Assembly: GCA_963675135.1 (NCBI GenBank)
Contig: OY776122.1
Coordinates: 21,020,881-21,084,880, forward strand
Direction: 5' to 3'
DNA length: 64,000 bases
From: Galeopsis tetrahit
Lineage: Eukaryota > Streptophyta > Magnoliopsida > Lamiales > Lamiaceae
Each line of letters begins with the position of its first letter. The first letter of the stretch is position 1. The notes below the pieces were generated by a model that was not told the DNA's origin, made no database searches, and was given only the letters and a program-made list of their open reading frames with translations. The position numbers and the translations under genes were made by a program. Below, in pieces: positions 42,273 to 53,725 of this stretch.

Positions 42273-45200
42273 TCAAACTTCCCTTTCTTTGAATGGAGGA
42301 TGATAGTGCTTCACATTGTGCTCATCGGTGATGAACACTTCGTCCTCCTCACCTTGCAACACAATGCCTCCTTCATAGGCCAATTTCTTCATGACCAACA
42401 TCTTGCGTTCTTTGAGCTTCACCTTTCCAAGAACTTGCATCACTCTCACTTTGCACCATACCACCGTATCTCCAATTTCAAAGCCTTTTTCATTCTTTCT
42501 CTCCTTCGAACTCTTTCTTCTTCCCTCTTCATCGTCACTACCCTCAAGGAACTCACCAAAACTCTTCTCTTTATCAAACCCCCCCCAAACTTGAGTTTTG
42601 CTCAAGTTTGGGTGTTTGCTTCCTTTCTTGATCATCTCTCGGATCTTTCAATGGGAATCTTGGTAAGGGCTCCTTCACACAAATGTCAAGTTCTTTAATG
42701 GAGTGAGATTCTTTCTTTCTTGGTGCACTTTCAATTGAGTCACACTTGGAGAAAATCACCTTCTCTCCATTCACTTCCAATGTCACTTCTCCTTTCCTCA
42801 AGTTTATATTTGCTCCCCCCCGTGGCAAGAAACAGTCTCCTAGGAATTAATGGGATATTTGCATCTTCTTTCATATCAAGCACCACGTAGTCGGCCGGAA
42901 TGATGAATTTATCAATCTTCACCAATGCATCTTCAATGATCCCTTTAGGATGTTTGATAGAATGATCCTCTAATTGAAGAGTAATTGATGTGGGCATTAC
43001 TTCTCCAACTCCCAAACGCTTGAAGATTGAGAGTGACATCAAATTGATGCTAGCTCCCAAATCACAAAGCGCTTTCATCATGGGACCATCACCAATCTCA
43101 CATGGGAGAGTGAAACTACCCGGATCCTTGAGCTTTTCGAGGGATTTCGTTGAAGAATAACACTACACTCCTCGGTCAACTTGATCTTCTCATCATCCAC
43201 TAGCTTCTTCTTATTTGTTATTGCATCCTTTATAAACTTCATGTAATGATGCATTTGCTCTAAAGCATCCGTAAGTGGAAGATCAATGTGGATTTTCTTG
43301 AAGATCTCCAAAAACTTTTCAAACTTTTCATCCATCTTCTTCCTTATATACCTTCCCGGATATGGAAGCGGCTCATATGTAATGGGAACCCCCCATTTAT
43401 CACAAGGTACCTCATGCTTCTTCTTCTTCAAATCCTTGGCAATTCTCCACTTTGGAATTCTTGGAGCAATCTCTCCACTCTCAACTTCTTCTACCTCCTT
43501 CTTTTTCTCTTCCTCCCTTTCTTTTCCCTTCACTACTTCATTATCTTCTACTTCACTTGACATTGAAGAAACTCCATATTGTTCACCACTTGAAATTGTA
43601 ATAGAATTACAATGCTCACGTGGGTTAACCTCGGTTGTCGATGGAAATTTACCCTTGTTTGGTTGAGATCCGATTGAAGTTGCCAATTGCCCCATTTGGA
43701 ATTCCATTTTTTTTTATTACTCATAAGTTGAGCAAGGATGGAGTCGGTTACTATGGATTTCTTATCAATCATCTCATTCCTCTTATCACTCATATCCATT
43801 CTCTTCAAAATGAGTACAAGAAGCTCATTCGTGGCGGACTTCCCTTCCCCACTTGGAAGTTTTGCTCCGGGATCAAATCCGGGAGGATATTAAATGGCAC
43901 TTTTAGCATTTGAGTAGGATAAATTTTCATTCCTCTGAAAATTCGGGTTTTGAGGAGCTTGGTATTGAGGGGATGGACCCCCTTGGCCTTGAGATGATGA
44001 AGATTGCCCTTGGAATTGGTTTTGGAGAGGGGCTTCATATCTTTGAGCACGATTTTGATATGGTGGTTGACCTTGATATTGTCGATTCCCGTGAAAATTT
44101 TGTGGGTACCCTTGTTGACCCATATATTGCACTTCTTCAATATGTCCCATTTGAGGCTCATCTTGACCAAAGGGTAAATGATTATCTCTCGGTTGAGATA
44201 TAACATTCACCTTTTCTATGAGTGTGGCCATCATTACCTTCATGTTTTCCATGTCATCTACTTGGGCTACCCGGTTTCTTGCTCCATGGTCTACTCTCAT
44301 CTTGAAAGTATTGTTTGATATCCCTTCCATTATGTCATTGATCTCATCCACCGATTTCCGCCAAATTGAACCCCCCACACAAGCATCAATGTGGTGTTGA
44401 TCTTCTGCACGTAACCCACAAAAGAACCAACATGTGGTTTGTTCTAGTGGGAATCCATGATGGGGGCATGTGATGAGAAGATTCATAAACCTTTCTCATG
44501 CTTCCTTGATGCTCTCATTTGCCCCTTGTTGAAACATAAAGATCTTTTGTTTGGCTTCCATCGTTTTTGAAGGAGGGTAGTACTTCAATACAAATGTCTT
44601 CTTCAACTCTTCCCACGTCCTCACTTCTCCGGCGGGAATGCTTGATTGTAGCCAAGCCTTTGCTTTGCCCGACAATGTGAAAGGGAACAACCTCAACTTC
44701 TTAGCATCTTCTGACACTCCATTTTTCTTGAGAGTGTCGGCTACCTCTAAGAATTGAGCAAGATGTTCATTCGGGTCTTCCTCAAATCCTTCCTCCGTTC
44801 TTTCTTCAAATTGTCTCTCCCTCAACATCCGTAGTAGAGAGGCACTAATCTCAAAGTTGTTTGCCTCCACCCTTGGTCTTGCTAACCCATCATAGTACTC
44901 CCTCGGTTGAGGCTCAAAATATTCCCTCATTGGCCTTCCATGGTATACATGTTGAGGCTCTTCTATATGTGGAGGAAGAGGGATGTACTCTTCTTGAATT
45001 TGTTGAGGTGGAGGATATTGGTAAGGAGGGTAAGGGTGTTGAGGTGGTGGATATTGATGTGGTGGAGGTGGTGGATAGTAGGCTTGTTGTGGAGGTGGAT
45101 AAGGGTAAGGATAGTATCCTTGATATGGAGGTGGATATTGTGGATTGGGATTATGGAGATTTGGTGGAGGGTTTTGAGGTGGATTACCTCCTTGTTGATT

Positions 45201-45389
45201 CCCAACTTGGGGATCTCTTTGAAGCTCATCATCTCCAAGTGGTGGAGGATTCAACTCTTCGTTGTTCTCCATCTCAAGATGCTCTACAACTCTTTGATAT
45301 AGTTTCTACTTTGATTTCTTCTTTGTGCGTGTGCCTCGATCTCAAGATCCAATGGTTCCAAATTGCCTCCACGAGATCTTGTGATCATA
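42273..45389 (-). pseudogene. Athila gag and protease with short C-terminal domain (element G)
   Basis: Gag starts near 45389 (MITRSRGGNLEPLDLEIEA). After frame changes: NFEISASLLRMLRERQFEER, ADTLKKNGVSEDAKKLRLFP, AKAWLQSSIPAGEVRTWEEL and LKYYPPSKTMEAKQKIFMF, all Athila gag landmarks. A proline/tyrosine/glutamine-rich stretch lies near the N-terminus (PPPQQAYYPPPPPHQYPP region). Protease follows near 43050: ALCDLGASINLMSLSIFKRL, with DLGA where DSGA is expected, then DKFIIPADYVVLDMKED. The frame then passes directly to a C-terminal piece (42635-42273) ending FITDEHNVKHYHPPF, which resembles the last residues of an Athila integrase. Reverse transcriptase, RNase H and the integrase core are absent. 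Several frameshifts and stops. Confidence 0.8.
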
Positions 45390-45510
45390 CACCTACAAAA
45401 TACAAGTATCAAAGCCCACAAAGAGAACGAAAAACAAGATAACGAAAAAGAAATGCTACTATCAATAACACTTAACAAACTCTAAGTCTCACTAACAACA
45501 CTCGCTTAAG

Positions 45511-45528
45511 TCCCCGGTAGCGACGCCA
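45511..45528 (-). promoter_or_regulatory. tRNA-Asp primer-binding site (element G)
   Basis: The minus strand reads tggcgtcgctaccgggga one base inside the 5' LTR. It fits the 3' end of plant tRNA-Asp, which primes minus-strand DNA synthesis in Athila/Tat elements. Confidence 0.8.
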
Positions 45529-45529
45529 T

Positions 45530-47276
45530 TGACTTGGTTCATTTTTTTAACACTTTTTAAGTACATCACAATACGATCCCCACAAGCGTATGGGTCTGAT
45601 TGTAGTACGTAAGTACGACCAAGTAGTTTGTTCGTCCAAGGACCTAGTTGAGTGCAAGTGAATCCCTAAAGTTACGAGTTTTCATGCTATTGTAGTAACT
45701 ACACTTGTTTGTTGGATTTTGGTATTTAAAACACAAGTATGAAACTAGATTAACTAAGATAATAATAAATAGACAAAAGAAATAACAAGTTATCTAACTT
45801 TCGAGAGAAAGTGCAAGAGAAGGGGTATTGCCTCAGGTGTTTCCATTTTGTGGGTAATTCAATGAGTTAATGAACCAATTGCATGAATTAAACTATGGGT
45901 TTGGATTAAGCTAAAGGTTATCACTCCTATGTGTAGACCCCCTCGAAAGGCATAGGTGAACACGTGCATTGATTAGCAATTATAGGATCTAATCAAATAC
46001 CATAAGCTTCTAAGATAGTGTCTCATAAGCACTTTCAACACGGTTACTAATACTTATGAGACGCCCTCTCACCAATCTCCTAAATGACATATATTCGATT
46101 GATGTCTAAAGTTATCGGTCTAGCAATTAACCCTCTCTCGGTTAAGCTAATCACTACTTAAATTCTATTCAATTAACCAAAGCTCACACATACACTCCCA
46201 ATCATGCAACCCAACTCTCGTTTCAATTAACATAATCGAACATGCTCGCTAATAGGGTTGATTAACCAAATGAATATAATACAACACAACTCTAGAAACA
46301 TAAACACCCAAAACCTAAGCTAATCATGCAATAAATCCATAATTACACTAAACACCCATCAAAACATCCACACTCAAGGCAATAAGAATTTAGCTCATGG
46401 TTCTAGAAGAGAATCCCATGGCTACAACAAAAACAAGCATCAAACTCATAGCAAAATAGTAAGTAATTGGAGAATTTAAGAAATTACCAAATTGAAATGC
46501 AAACAAAAGTAACATCACCTTGATCATGGAATTGTAGCTACAAAACGATGTATTAGACGATGCCCGATGATAATCGTAGCTTGATTCTAAGTAAAAACCA
46601 ATAATCTATGTAGTTCTAGGAAGAATTTAAACTAAAAATGAAGAACACTACTAACTATGTGTTTGTGTGTGAGAAATTGCTTGTAAAAAGGAGTAAGACT
46701 CCCTTCTAAAACTTAAATTGGCTCTATTTATAGTTGGTAAGAAAGTATTTGATGAAATTTGCCTTTAAGCCCTTCAAGATTGGAGAAAATAGGTCAAAAC
46801 CCACGAGAATTGGGCCATTAAAAGCGTGTACACGATTTCTCTACTCAGCAACTCGGCCGAGTTGATGAGCTTGGCCGAGTTGTCAACATTTTTAGTCTCA
46901 GGCCATCCCTCGAGCTCGGCTGGATTTCTGAAACTCAGCCGATTCTGAAATTTTGAATTTTTGAGCAACTCGGCCGAGTCATTTCTGATCCTTGTTTCGT
47001 GCATAACTTTTGATTCCGGTCTCCAATCGACTCGATTTGTTTTCCCATTCCACTCCATTTTTCGAGACGAATTAAATGGTGTGATCCTCTCTTTGACTCA
47101 GTGAGATTAGACATGTGTTTTGCTCTTAAAAGCCTCGTTTTACCTACAAATATCAACAACACCATACCTTTCTCACAATTAAATCAAATCATCCACAATC
47201 GGCCAATATAATGTGAAAATACAGGAAATATAAGCTCTAAATATGCACTAAAGTCATGCAATTTACACCCAAATAA
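45530..47276 (-). repeat. Element G 5' LTR
   Basis: About 1.75 kb. It ends (plus strand) tttacacccaaataa, where the partner LTR has tttacacctgaatca. TATA core on the minus strand ctataaataga (46723-46733). Array of ctcggccgag palindromes at 46850-46980, about 115-250 bp upstream of the TATA core. Confidence 0.85.
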
Positions 47277-48246
47277 GAGTCCATATGTGAGGGACTGGAA
47301 GTCACGCGGGCCGAAGCTCCAGAGTTCACATACCAGTCCGGAGTAGCGGACGAGGATGAGGAGACAGTGCAGGCCGAATGAAAGGCCTGAGCAAGATTAA
47401 CAGATGGATCCTCGGAGGGGCGAGCAAATGGTCGAGCACGTTGGTGGGGATCTGAATTGCGAACAAAGCGTTGAGGACACTTATTGGCATAGTTCTCGCC
47501 GCGACAGATTTGACAGCGAGGGACGTAGGGTTTACGCCCTCCACGACCACCAGAGAGGTCGGGGCGACCACCACGAGGAGGCCCAGAATGGCGACCACCA
47601 ATATGGTCACGCGGATTCGAGCGAGCAAAGAAGGCAGCCGGAGCAGGTTCAACTGGATCAGGCTTATTCTTGATATCAAAGGCAATAACCTGATGCAGTA
47701 AGTCACGGAAAGCTGGGACATGCGAGAAGGTCATTTTGGTGTTGGCAAATCCGCTGAATTTGGGGTCAAGGCCCCGTAGAAACTAGTGCGACATGTCAGA
47801 TTTGTCCACTGGTTTACCGATGGCTGCAAGTTGGTTACATAGTGCCTTAAAACGCCGACCGTAGTCAGCAACATGGAGAGAGTCACGCTTGAGGAGAAGG
47901 AGCTCCTCACGAAGCTGAGTGATGCAGGACTGGGAGGAATGACTGTAGGTATCCTCCAGGGCAAGTCAAGTATCACGGGTCGTGTCACATTGAACGATTT
48001 CGGCTAGGGTTTCTTCAGTGAGAGAGAAGAGAAGAAGGGCAAGTACTTTCTGATCCTTCAATTTTCAGCCAGCGAAGGTCGTGTGAGCGGCATCAGGGGG
48101 AGCGGATGTGCCATCCACGAGGCCATAGAGATCTGCACAGGTGAGCATCGGGACAACCTGCTTCTTCCATAGGAGATAGTTCGAAGAAGAGAGTTTTACT
48201 GTAACCATATGGATAAGGACATTCATAGGGATAGAAGAATCTGCCA
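47277..48246 (-). pseudogene. Copia gag and protease start (element B)
   Basis: ATG at 48246 (MADSSIPMNVLIHMVTVKL, then SSNYLLWKKQVVPML), the start of a Copia gag. In-frame stops follow near 48065 (Trp position), 47968 and 47783. The later part reads MTFSHVPAFRDLLHQVIAFD, an Arg/Gly-rich segment, and CQICRGENYANKCPQ, a CCHC zinc knuckle that has lost its His. Protease reads DWYVNSGASARVTS, so the catalytic DSGA is changed to NSGA. After SHMDS the frame is broken by element G and continues at 35922. Confidence 0.85.
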
Positions 48247-48361
48247 TTGAAAGGAGATGGTCGAAGGGGACAAGCTCGACGAAGAGGTAAAGGGAGGCGG
48301 CGGCGGCAGAGAGGGAGAAACAAAAATTAGGGTTAGGGTTTTTAGGTGTAGTGTTTAGGTT

Positions 48362-48531
48362 GATACCATGTGAACAATGAGATATGATCACCGTTGAATT
48401 GGTGAGTGTGGAGATAATTGTATTTATAGAGGTAATTACATTGTAACCTAATTACATGAATTTAGGAAAAGATAAGTACAAAAGGTAAATACAATTATAT
48501 ATTCAAGGCATGTTTGACTTATTCCTTAATA
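48362..48531 (-). repeat. Element B 5' LTR and primer-binding site
   Basis: 162-bp LTR at 48370-48531, starting tattaaggaataagtc on the minus strand and ending ttgttcaca. Just inside it, tggtatca (48362-48369 complement) matches the first eight bases of the initiator-tRNA-Met primer site and then diverges. The 5' terminus is TA rather than TG in both LTRs. Confidence 0.85.
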
Positions 48532-49038
48532 CAGCTCAAACAATATTGGAAAACATCAACAATGAATCCATAATTCACCTCATTGATTTCAATATACTTA
48601 CAGGATTACACTGGGCAGCCTTCATGCAAGCTATCTCCGCCCAAAAAAGGGATAAAAATAGTTATCTCAAGATCACAACAATCGAAACGCAGGACAAAAC
48701 CAGAGCCGAAAAAGCAGGAAACCTCTTGAAAACCTTTGCTAGCAACTTAAACTTGTCATTTTCTTACAATTTAGTTGTTTTATCAGATATTAAGGACCTC
48801 AAACAAGACGACTTTGGAATCGAACTTGAGAAAGCTGTAGCAGTTCTCTTTCCTTTCATGTTGAAAACTCTTATCTCGAAGCCCATTTACTTGAAGAATC
48901 TGATGACTATAACACAAAAGATCAAACCATCAATAATCGTCACTACTGAAATAGAAGCAAACCTGAGTTCTCCTTCATTCTTCTGCGTGTTTTTTGCTTC
49001 AATTGAGCATCTCTTATTGCAAAGTAAAACAGACATAT
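48532..49038 (+). pseudogene. GRAS-family regulator pseudogene, central part
   Basis: Continues the frame cut at 10392: AAQTILENINNESIIHLIDF contains the diagnostic VHIID-type motif (IHLIDF), followed by LHWAAFMQAISAQ. Further on are LKITTIE, AEKAGNLLKTFASNLNL, FSYNLVVLSDIKDLK, ELEKAVAVLFPFMLKTLISK and KPSIIVTTEIEANLSSPSFF, the order of the GRAS core from VHIID through the second leucine-rich region into PFYRE. All 169 codons are open, in contrast to the N-terminal part, which has three stops. The frame is cut at 49038 by element I. Any methionine used to open it today would lie in B's LTR (48510). Confidence 0.85.
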
Positions 49039-49328
49039 TGTTGGGTTTCGGTGCCGCCGGCCGCCACTCGACTTGGGTCACTTGAACGGGCTCAGACTCG
49101 TGTCAAATTGTATCGGGATGCAATGGATATATCCAAACACTAAGATGGGTAGCACTTCACCCTTACTATTCTCTCACTCTCCAATCTCACGTTTACATCA
49201 CGCGTCTCATCGTTAATGGAGAGGGTGACTCAATATATATGAAGGTTGTCAAGAACTAGGGCAACAATAAGTTGGGCCCTTGTGTTTAGGCCCAATGGCC
49301 AAAACCACACTTGGGCTAAATCCCAACA
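49039..49328 (-). repeat. Element I 3' LTR
   Basis: 290 bp, very similar to 52131-52419. TATA-like tatatatg near 49232-49239. Confidence 0.88.
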
Positions 49329-49419
49329 TTCTCCACCTTTTTTGTCATCCCCAGCTACAATCCACAATCCGCAAACAATTAATTAGTCATCATCGCCCAA
49401 CCCACTTCCACGTACCTAC

Positions 49420-50110
49420 AAAAGACAACACACAAAGAAACACACCAAGTTTGTCCACGTACGTAAAAGTTAGTCCACAAAGAAAAACACATAGTGCACC
49501 ACCTCAATTGGAGCATTCACAAAGATTCATACAAAGAGAAACACAAAGGCACAAAGACATGATATCATAAAGTATACATAACTCACAAAGACGAAATCAC
49601 TCCACCTTCCTAGGAATAATCTCCAAACACAAAGAAGCGATCAATCATTCATAATCACACAAAGAGAAGAATGCATTGAAGAAGCACACAAAGAATGCCA
49701 CAAAGATCAAGACACAAAGCTCAATAAACATGCAACTAGATGAATATGGGGTAGGGGAAAAATATGAAACTACAATGTATGAAGTCATGCATAACACACA
49801 TATATATAAACATATACTCATAATTCCCACGAAACCCACAAGTATAATCATGTAACCATTCCCCCACTTTCCCACCGGCCCATCATCTACTCATGCATCA
49901 CAAAGAAAATCACAGAGCAACACAAAGACATAAGCACAAACTACATGCACCAAACAATTAATCACCAACATAATTAATAAAAATTGCACAAAGAAACCTC
50001 ACAAAGGCAAACACGTACAAAAAGAACATATCACAGAGAACAAACGGAAGCAATAACATTTACGATGCACATAGACGTAAATAAAATCACAAAGAGACAA
50101 GACTCACAAA
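49420..50110 (-). repeat. CTTTGTG tract (element I)
   Basis: Repeated cacaaag on the plus strand (ctttgtg on the element strand), in the same place relative to the polypurine tract as in element H. Confidence 0.65.
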
Positions 50111-50352
50111 GATATCCTAAAATCTACATAGGAGTCAAATAATTTAAGCAACTCAATTAACTCAAACTAAACCACCACAGAATAATTAGTAGACACATAA
50201 CCCATAGCCCAAATTAATTTGATCTGATTATCCGCTAGTAAAAGAGATTAACAAAACACAAAGCTTCCAGCCCATGATCTAATTAAGTTATAGCAACATC
50301 ACCAAAGAAAAGGGATAAACAATTGCGCCCACAACTTAATTAAATCAAAAGA

Positions 50353-51578
50353 TGTTGGTCCCAAAGTTGAGTATTAAGATTGAATAAGCTAGAAAAGTCT
50401 AGAGGGGATGGGTGAATAGACTTTTAAATGTTTTTCAAAATATCAGAGATTGTATATGCGGAATTAACAGTTTATGAGCCCTTATGATTATACTCAACTA
50501 TTCATGAAAATACCTCACTTGTCTATTCTGCAAATATATCAATTTATCTTTTCAATTAATCAACAATTATCAAATATATGCAGTAAGTAATCAACACAAG
50601 ATTTATAGTGGTTCGACAACTTGTCTACATCCACTCTCACAACTCCAGTCGTGAAATTTTATTAACTCTTCTTGTGGCTTTAAGTCCCAAGAAATAAGAC
50701 TTCGATCTTTTCGACTATATCACCAGATATATCTTCGATCTAACAACTAGCTATTTTACAAGTAACTAGCACCTTGTGTAAAACTAAAAAACAATAAGAA
50801 AAACTTCTATGTTTTCTTCAGTAGACTTGTTCTTCGTAGACTTGTCTTTTCTGGATTTCTTCTTTGATCTTCAAACTTTGCTTTGAACTCTACGAGTTTT
50901 CCTTGTTTTGAATCTCTTCAGTATACGCTCAGTATTTCGAATATCAGTAGTCTTCAAACGTTGAATTTCTTCATGTATTTATAGACTTCATGTTGTCAAG
51001 ATAAGTTAGTTATCAAACAAACTTTCTTGATAACTTCTTTCAACAACCTTCTATAACCGTTCTTTGGATAAGTATCTTTTAATATGTCGGTTATTCTGTT
51101 ATTTCCTTAACAAACATCATATCTTCTCTTCTAAGATACGAACCTTCAATTTTGACTTATCTTCAACTTGACTTGTCTTCAACACTTGAAATATTTCAGC
51201 TTCCTTCAGTATTTGTCTTCTCAAGTCTTCTTGTCTTGTAGAACTCTGCTTGTTCTATCTAAACTATACTATCTAGTATATTACATTACTTTAAGTTTTA
51301 TAACCCAGCTTAGTCATCATATACACTATTACATTAATATAAAACATAAATATAAGCTTCTATACAATCATTAAAGTTTATCACAATATCCTATAGTAAA
51401 CTGTTCTTTTATACTTAGTCATATTTCAATATTACTTTTAACTCATCTGATCTTGTCTCATAAGATGACTTCTATAACAGATCAGTCAACACTTAGAATA
51501 TATTCAAGTCTTCTTTTTGGCTTATCAAAACTATACTCATCATCAATTAGGACTTGTTTCAGGATTCATATCCCAACA
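50353..51578 (-). mobile_element. Element J: probable solo LTR in element I
   Basis: Ends tgttggtcccaaag and attcatatcccaaca, with inverted tgttgg/ccaaca termini. Flanks aaaga (50348-50352) and aaagc (51579-51583) match at 4 of 5. 1226 bp with no internal region and a TATA-like ctataaatac on the minus strand (50975-50986). A solo LTR is the usual product of recombination between two LTRs. Because the duplication is imperfect, the call is probable rather than firm. Confidence 0.6.
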
Positions 51579-52130
51579 AAAGCAACTAGCCCTACTGCAC
51601 AATCAGGACATAATTAATTATTTACCTTCTTCAATAAAAATAAATGGCCGTTGTAAACAGGAAAAAGAGAACCAAGTAAAAAAGCTTACCTTTACCTTAC
51701 CTTTTCACCTACCTACTGCAACAATGGACGGCAGCATCACAAAGACAGCAAAAAGGGCCTCACTTACAGCGCCTTTCAAAGGCAGCTCCTCACGGCGGCG
51801 AACGGAGCTTCGACGCGGTGGAAAACGCAGGATCCGAAGGAGGCGGCGCGACTGCAACGAGCGGGGAGCGGTTGCTCACGGTGGCGGCAAGCCCACGAAA
51901 ATGGCGGCCATGTTCTGGACGGCGATGCGCGAGCGGAGGCGATGCTCGCGAATCTGGAGTGACGAGCGGCGACAATCGGTCGATCTGGTTGTACACGAAG
52001 TCGGCGAACGAGGTGGAGGCGCGATTGGTGACGAATGGTGAAAGTCGCGCACAGAGAGGCGGCGAAAATAAATTCCGGCGAGAGATACGGTGGCAAGGCG
52101 GTCGACGGTGGAACCAGGCTCTGATACCAC

Positions 52131-52419
52131 TGTTGGGTTTCGGTGCCGCCGGCCGCCACTCGACTTGGGTCACTTGAACGGGCTCAGACTCATGTCAGAT
52201 TGTATCGGGATGCAGTGGAGATATCCAAATACTAAGATGGGTAGCACTTCACCCTTACTGTTCTCTCACTCTCCAATCTCACGTTTACATCACGCGTCTC
52301 ATCGTTAATGGAGAGGGTGACTCAATATATAGGAAAGCTGCCAAGAACTAAGGCAACAATAAATTGGGCCCTTGTGTGTAGGCCCAATGGCCAAAACCAA
52401 CTTGGGCTAAATCCCAACA
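52131..52419 (-). repeat. Element I 5' LTR
   Basis: 289 bp partner of 49039-49328. It abuts the primer site. Confidence 0.88.
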
Positions 52420-52589
52420 CATATGAGCAATATTCTTTTATACACATAACAAAAGCTAAGTTCATGTTTGCTTTGTTGGATTATGATGGATGGATACTTT
52501 TATCACATTTATCCTGCATAATTGGTTTATGTGACACCGGCTCAGTGATGAATTTTTCATTATCTATTCCACTATTTAGATTTTTTTGA
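52420..52589 (+). pseudogene. Possible GRAS C-terminal remnant
   Basis: After the second catat the plus strand has an open frame (TKAKFMFALLDYDGWI ... CIIGLCDTGS) that could be a worn version of the GRAS C-terminus, where relatives have a QAKLM-like stretch and an IIGWKGTPL-like SAW segment. The intervening PFYRE-to-SAW region is not visible, so a deletion would be required. Position supports the call; the sequence similarity is weak. Confidence 0.3.
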
Positions 52590-53716
52590 CACATTTGTAA
52601 GACATCAAATGCAGAAAGGGGAGTATCTTGAATACAGATAATAGAATGCAAAGTCGAACATGAAAACCGAAACAGAGAAATTTAAAGTTGTTATTTGTGA
52701 TTCAATGTATTCAACTTACCAAAAACGAGCAACAAAGGCATTACAAGAACATATATAAGATCTCAGCTAACCTCATCAATTCAATTTCCGAATGCAAAGA
52801 CCCCCACTAATTTCATAAATTTTTCGCATGTATTTAAGCAAACCGTACGAGTATGGAGGAAGTAATCTTTAGTTAGAAAAATAAAAAGACTATTCTAGAA
52901 TAATTTTATAAATGGTTAGAACATATAGAAAAATATTGAAAGTTTTAGAGAATTTTTTTCATCTCCATCTAGAGAACTATCATTATTATAAGTAGACCTG
53001 ACAAAAGTAAAATTCTTGTAAAATTTTTTGTTGTTTTATATAAATCATAAATAAATTAATACTAAAAGTCTAATAAGAAAGATATATTACCTGAATTAAC
53101 TTTTCTCTCATAATCATTAAACCTCTTCTTCCATCTTGAACCGGCGGGATTTAAAATGTGCGAGGTCTGTATAATAATTTAATGAATGGTATATATGTAT
53201 ATGTATTGTTTGCTATGTTTTATTACTTCAAAATGTTCAGTCATTGGCAATTTAATCAATTGTAAACAAATTTAAAGATTGTTTCAAAGAATTTCAACAT
53301 TTTGTCCACATAATTTAATTTAGTAACACGTACATAGATTATAATGATTTTGTCTTTTTTAGTTTAAGGAGGACAATTTCACCAATAGTTTGATATTCCG
53401 ATTATGTAATTGTACTTTCAATTTGTATATACTACTAAATAAATGTCTTATATATGTATGGATACTTTAAAAAAAAATTAAGAGAATGATCATTTGTTAT
53501 AAAAATGAGTAACATAATTAAAATTATTTAACTTAATTTCAGATTTTTTTTTTCGAACTTTCATTAGAATTGGATTAAAAAATGGAGGGTATGCTTTTTA
53601 AAATGATTAATTAATGATTAATTAAAATCACCATATTTTTTAAGATTACAATCTAATATGGAGTATAAACTTTTGCTTTGACACATAAATAATTAATTTA
53701 ATCATTTGTTTTTCAA
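52590..53716. other. AT-rich intergenic sequence
   Basis: No open frame of gene-like composition, no recognised repeat. tatggaggaagtaatc near 52853-52868 may be a worn Stowaway end. Confidence 0.4.
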
Positions 53717-53725
53717 TTAGAATTT

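Larger units (their letters stand above)
35923..47276 (-). mobile_element. Element G: Athila-type Gypsy element lacking pol, inserted in B
   Basis: LTRs lie at 35923-40517 (interrupted by H) and 45530-47276. Flanking gagcc (35918-35922) and gagtc (47277-47281) differ at one base, and B's protease frame resumes across them. The primer site on the minus strand (45511-45528 complement, tggcgtcgctaccgggga) fits tRNA-Asp, the usual primer of the Athila/Tat group. Gag and protease are present, but reverse transcriptase, RNase H and the integrase core are absent, so it would need help from a full Athila element. Confidence 0.88.
10393..48531 (-). mobile_element. Element B: Copia retrotransposon splitting the GRAS gene; host of the whole nest
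   Basis: The outermost insertion of the 38-kb nest. The 5-bp target duplication cagct is perfect (10388-10392 and 48532-48536). The LTR is short: 162 bp in the intact right copy, reading tattaagg...ttcaca on the minus strand. Minus-strand order from right to left is LTR, primer site, gag, protease (split by G and F), integrase, reverse transcriptase, RNase H, polypurine tract, LTR. The left LTR was later hit by Copia C and a hAT element; the coding part by F and G. About 5 kb of the 38 kb belongs to B itself. All its frames are broken. Confidence 0.9.
49039..52419 (-). mobile_element. Element I: non-autonomous LTR element, relative of H, in the GRAS gene
   Basis: Target duplication catat is perfect (49034-49038 and 52420-52424). 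LTRs 49039-49328 and 52131-52419 start tgttgggtttcggtgccgcc and end aaatcccaaca. The primer site (minus strand tggtatcagagcctgg, 52114-52129 complement) is initiator-tRNA-Met type. The polypurine tract (minus strand aaaaaaggtggagaa) lies at 49329-49343. The internal region has a CTTTGTG tract, a solo LTR (J) and a GC-rich leader (51770-52110) but no gag or pol, so it is even more reduced than H. GC-rich open frames at 51776-52177 on both strands are not genes. Confidence 0.88.

Noticed and set aside
44860..45442. Plus-strand Val/Glu/Asp-rich open frame of 193 codons
   Set aside because: It is the complement of the Pro/Tyr/Gln-rich part of Athila gag in element G.
51517..52177. GC-rich Arg/Ala-rich open frames on both strands
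   Set aside because: They lie in the GC-rich leader of element I. High GC lowers stop frequency and both strands are open, which argues against coding.
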